Assembly (NCBI RefSeq): GCF_000166275.1
Contig: NZ_CM001023.1
Span: 2,793,001 to 2,857,000, forward strand
DNA length: 64,000 bases
Source: Algoriphagus machipongonensis
GTDB taxonomy: Bacteria; Bacteroidota; Bacteroidia; Cytophagales; Cyclobacteriaceae
Direction of reading: 5' to 3'
Position 1 is the stretch's first letter. Every line of letters begins with the position of its first letter. The position numbers and the translations under genes are program-made. The notes beneath the pieces are model-generated. The model did not search any database. It saw only the letters and a list, made by a program, of their open reading frames with translations, and had not been told where the DNA came from. Shown one piece after another: positions 61,373 to 64,000 of the stretch.

Positions 61373-63421
61373 TTATCTAAACCAAAAATCCGGTGATATC
61401 ACCTCTTTAGGTTTATCCTCAAATTGCCAGGATAATTTCAGTTTAGCTGATTTATCATTCTTCATCAAGTATATTTTAACAGGATGATAGCCCGCTTCCA
61501 TATAGACTGATCCCTCAGCTGAATCAGCTATTTTATAATTCCCATCTATCACAGCTATATCATGAATTCGCATAAAGAAGTGGCTTTGCTCTCGATCTGC
61601 TGAAAAAGTATACTTTCCACTTTCAGGGACATTTATATATCCAGTCCAGACCACTAAATTTCCATTTTCTCCTTCAACTCCAGGTAAATTCACGACCTTT
61701 TCAGAGATAGCTTTCCCCAATGCTGAAGGAATGAATTCACTACTTACCTGATAGGAAGTTGCCAATAAGCCCTCCTTCACTTTTAGTCCTTTTAGGGCAG
61801 GAACAAGCGAAGTATCGTAAGGCCGGGGAGCATCTAAATCAGCAATTCTCCTCCTCAATACAGATGATTTAAATTCTTCTTGAAGTTCGCTTTTTTGATT
61901 TGCGAGATTGTCCCCCTGATGTGAATCCTTGGAGACATCATATATCTCGAAATCATCCAATTGATTTTGAATATCATAACGGACTCCTACCATATTCCCT
62001 TTTCGAATCATTTGCATTTGCCCTCGCTTCCGGTTGCGATGAGCTTCTAAAAACTCAGCATAATCTGGAAGTTTGCCATTTTGCGAATACTCCACATAAA
62101 TCTGACTTGGCTCTTGCTTTCCTTTCCCCGTCAATGAAGGCAATAATGAAACACCATCAGTCCTAATCGGCGCTGATGCCCCTGAGACATCGGCAAAAGT
62201 CGGCATCCAATCGTAGGAAATACTAGGAGATGTGATCACAGTTCCAGCTTTAATATGGTTAGGCCAAAAAGCAATCGTAGCAGTACGAAGTCCTCCCTCA
62301 TACACATCACGCTTGATACCATCAAAATCAGCGAAGTTATTAAAGAACTCAGGAGTATATTTCATATACTCTTTAGGAAGATAAGACTCCGTAGATGGTC
62401 CATTGTCCGAAGTAAAAATCACCAAGGTATTCTCTGCTATGTTTAGATCCTTAAGCAACTGTAATAAATCCCCAACTTGATCATCAATCCGTCTATTGAC
62501 AGTAGCATATCTCTGGTAAGTTAATGGCCATGCAATCTCAGGAGTATCAGGGTCCTTGTCATGATCATAGGTGGCATTGGCAAATTCAGGATAGATAAAT
62601 GAATCCACTTCCCCAGAAGCAGTATTGGTCATTTCCCCAGGAGTACCAAGCCATTTCATCCCACCATTCAATCCGCCTCCAGAAGGATATTCTTGAGTAG
62701 GCAATTCCAATACTGCATGTGGTGTGTCGTATGCCAAGTACATAAAAAATGGTTGTTCTGAATTTTCCTCCTGATGAGAAATAATATAGTTCTTGGCTTT
62801 GGCAGTAAATAAGTCTCCAGTATAACTTTTTTCTAAACCTGCTACAATTTCATATCCGTCATATACTTCTTTGCTTCCTCTGTAGATTCCTTCTACTGGA
62901 TAATGTTCATGACCGTCAGCATGTCTGATATAGCCGAAATAATGGTCAAAACCTTTCTTTAATGGATGGGCCGGCCAATTAGGTGCCTCCCCTTTCCCCT
63001 GCAGCCCCCATTTACCAATCGCTATAGTTTCATAACCCACAGTTTTAAGTATGTCTGCAATGGTATAATTTTCTCCGATTTCTTTATCAAATTGATTATT
63101 TCGAACATGAGCATGACCTTGATTGACTCCCATTAGAATGGATGCTCTGGACGGTGCACAGACAGGTGCTGCTGTATAATGGTCAGTTAGCATAGCACCT
63201 TCTTTAGCCATTTTATCCAACATGGGAGTCATAATCCAGGGCTCACTACGATCATTTTGAGCTTTCCTTTCATTCTGAAAAAAAACTCCAATATCACCAT
63301 AGCCTAAATCATCCACGAGTATAAAAATAATATTAGGCTTTTCTTCTTTCTCTGCAAAGACAGGAGTCAGAAGTATAAAAAACAGCAGAAGTGATAGGCT
63401 TAAATTGTAATTCTTTTTCAT
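61373..63421 (-). CDS. secreted sulfatase with C-terminal PA14-like domain
   Basis: A 682-residue protein from the ATG at 63421, which gives the signal peptide MKKNYNLSLSLLLFFILLTP; an 11-codon longer start would precede it. The sulfatase core begins PNIIFILVDDLGYGDIGVFF. The formylglycine motif is CAPSR, with Cys about 88, so maturation by an anaerobic- or aerobic-type activating enzyme is needed. Other landmarks are GKWGLQGKGEAPN, DNGPSTE and SYDWMPTFADVSG. From about residue 575 (VWTGYINVPESGKYTFSADR) a PA14-like carbohydrate-binding domain follows. It probably desulfates a sugar or polysaccharide. It lies upstream-adjacent to a SusD-like gene but has its own gap, with a terminator between. 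Confidence 0.9.
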   Translation of the reverse strand: MKKNYNLSLSLLLFFILLTPVFAEKEEKPNIIFILVDDLGYGDIGVFFQNERKAQNDRSEPWIMTPMLDKMAKEGAMLTDHYTAAPVCAPSRASILMGVNQGHAHVRNNQFDKEIGENYTIADILKTVGYETIAIGKWGLQGKGEAPNWPAHPLKKGFDHYFGYIRHADGHEHYPVEGIYRGSKEVYDGYEIVAGLEKSYTGDLFTAKAKNYIISHQEENSEQPFFMYLAYDTPHAVLELPTQEYPSGGGLNGGMKWLGTPGEMTNTASGEVDSFIYPEFANATYDHDKDPDTPEIAWPLTYQRYATVNRRIDDQVGDLLQLLKDLNIAENTLVIFTSDNGPSTESYLPKEYMKYTPEFFNNFADFDGIKRDVYEGGLRTATIAFWPNHIKAGTVITSPSISYDWMPTFADVSGASAPIRTDGVSLLPSLTGKGKQEPSQIYVEYSQNGKLPDYAEFLEAHRNRKRGQMQMIRKGNMVGVRYDIQNQLDDFEIYDVSKDSHQGDNLANQKSELQEEFKSSVLRRRIADLDAPRPYDTSLVPALKGLKVKEGLLATSYQVSSEFIPSALGKAISEKVVNLPGVEGENGNLVVWTGYINVPESGKYTFSADREQSHFFMRIHDIAVIDGNYKIADSAEGSVYMEAGYHPVKIYLMKNDKSAKLKLSWQFEDKPKEVISPDFWFR

Positions 63422-63558
63422 GATCAAGTTCAATTGAGAAATGTGAGCTAACAATAATTATGGAATTGTTAAGATTTAATTTTTGGTAAAACTTACTTAG
63501 CCAAAAATGGGTGACATAAGGTATCAAAAAAGGTAATAGTCATACCATAGTTAGATAA

Positions 63559-63590
63559 AAGCCCTTCGATCTACCTAGATCGAAGGGCTT
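63559..63590 (-). terminator. terminator after the SusD-like gene
   Basis: AAGCCCTTCGATC and GATCGAAGGGCTT form a perfect 13-pair stem around TACCTA. On the minus strand a TTTTATC tail follows. It separates the SusD-like gene from the sulfatase gene. Confidence 0.85.
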
Positions 63591-63608
63591 AAAATAAAGT
63601 TATCAGAC

Positions 63609-64000
63609 TTACCAGCCTGGATTCTGCTCAAGACTAGGGTTAAGGGCAATCTCTTCAGAAGGTACAGGATATAGATATTGATAATCTTCCCATGCTGGCG
63701 GATTGCCATTGAAGAATTGAATATATCCTTCTTCTGCTCCTCCTTGAATCGGAATTCTATTATTTACATCAGCACCTACAATCCAACGTCCAAGCTTAGG
63801 TGAATTCGTATAATCCATTTTTTTCCATCTTCTTAGGTCATCGAATCTAAAGCCTTCTGCCATCAATTCAATTCCTCTTTCACGTCTTATCTCCCATAGG
63901 ATCGGATCAACTTCTGGGTCCCTGGTTGGATCAAAATCAGCAGTAATTTCTCCCACCATCAAAGGTGCAACGTTACCTCTTTCTCTTAGCTTATTGATCG
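63609..64000 (-). CDS. SusD/RagB-family lipoprotein, C-terminal part
   Basis: The last 130 residues of a SusD-like outer-membrane lipoprotein; the gene continues beyond the window. The frame stays open to position 64000, with NKLRERGNVAPLMVGEITAD, then WEIRRERGIELMAEGFRFDD and LRRWKKMDY. The end is YQYLYPVPSEEIALNPSLEQ followed by NPGW, the classical SusD C-terminus. SusD proteins bind glycans on the cell surface for import by a SusC partner. That partner is expected just upstream, outside the window. Together with the sulfatase this points to a locus for a sulfated polysaccharide; which one cannot be told. Confidence 0.92.
   Translation of the reverse strand, partial: INKLRERGNVAPLMVGEITADFDPTRDPEVDPILWEIRRERGIELMAEGFRFDDLRRWKKMDYTNSPKLGRWIVGADVNNRIPIQGGAEEGYIQFFNGNPPAWEDYQYLYPVPSEEIALNPSLEQNPGW

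Noticed and set aside
61275..61487. Small plus-strand frame after the island
   Set aside because: It runs through an inverted repeat and the antisense of the sulfatase 3' end and resembles no protein.

Overview
The window is chromosomal DNA from a member of the Bacteroidota, most likely the Cytophagales (Algoriphagus/Cyclobacteriaceae-like). This rests on the family content: a primary sigma factor of the Bacteroidota type, a SusD-type lipoprotein, a DUF5686/carboxypeptidase-regulatory-like protein, a 6-bladed beta-propeller lipoprotein, an FMN-binding glutamate synthase-like protein, a DUF5060/DUF4038 hydrolase, and occasional TAnnTTTG promoter words. No database search was possible; family names come from motif recognition.

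Layout. (1) 1-27059 is core chromosome, mostly minus strand: rpoD (partial), pnp, rpsO, an LptF/G permease, a START-like protein, thrS-infC-rpmI-rplT, cell-envelope proteins, lhgO, glutamate synthase-like protein, YheT and BaiN-like enzymes, a HerA-like ATPase, a TPR lipoprotein and dapD. Inside it, 5391-6342 is a patchwork of one intact tRNA-Met, degenerate tRNA pieces broken up by short palindromic modules, and a small GIY-YIG nuclease gene. (2) 28211-28534 is a 324-base gap with a cluster of DnaA-box-like words, an AT-rich stretch and three tandem DtxR/MntR-like palindromes. Around it the prevailing gene direction changes from leftward to rightward, so it is a candidate chromosomal origin. 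(3) A DtxR-family regulator, a thioredoxin and mnmE follow on the plus strand.

(4) 31249-61248 is an integrated island of about 30 kb in the 3' end of mnmE. The tail of mnmE, encoding FCIGK-stop, is repeated at the far end as an 18-base imperfect direct repeat. Phased GTACC words lie just inside both ends, and a tyrosine recombinase with two small excisionase-like HTH proteins sits at the left. A possible phage/plasmid replication initiator is present, but no relaxase or type IV secretion gene was seen. The cargo is defence-like. It has a type I restriction-modification operon (hsdM-hsdS-hsdR plus a YgjP-type metallopeptidase) followed by a UvrD-like helicase with a RelE-like N-terminus. Next comes a compact AT-rich block: a two-TM protein, a four-TM protein, an 1880-residue sacsin-like GHKL ATPase, an SF1 helicase fused to a PIN nuclease, a DUF413 protein, a 536-residue protein of unknown family, a 956-residue PLD-family protein, and a convergent HTH-like protein. 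I do not recognise this last combination as a named defence system; it is the main candidate for something undescribed.

(5) 61249-64000 returns to core or metabolic DNA: a secreted sulfatase with a C-terminal PA14-like domain, and the C-terminal part of a SusD-like lipoprotein that runs off the window, suggesting a sulfated-glycan utilisation locus.
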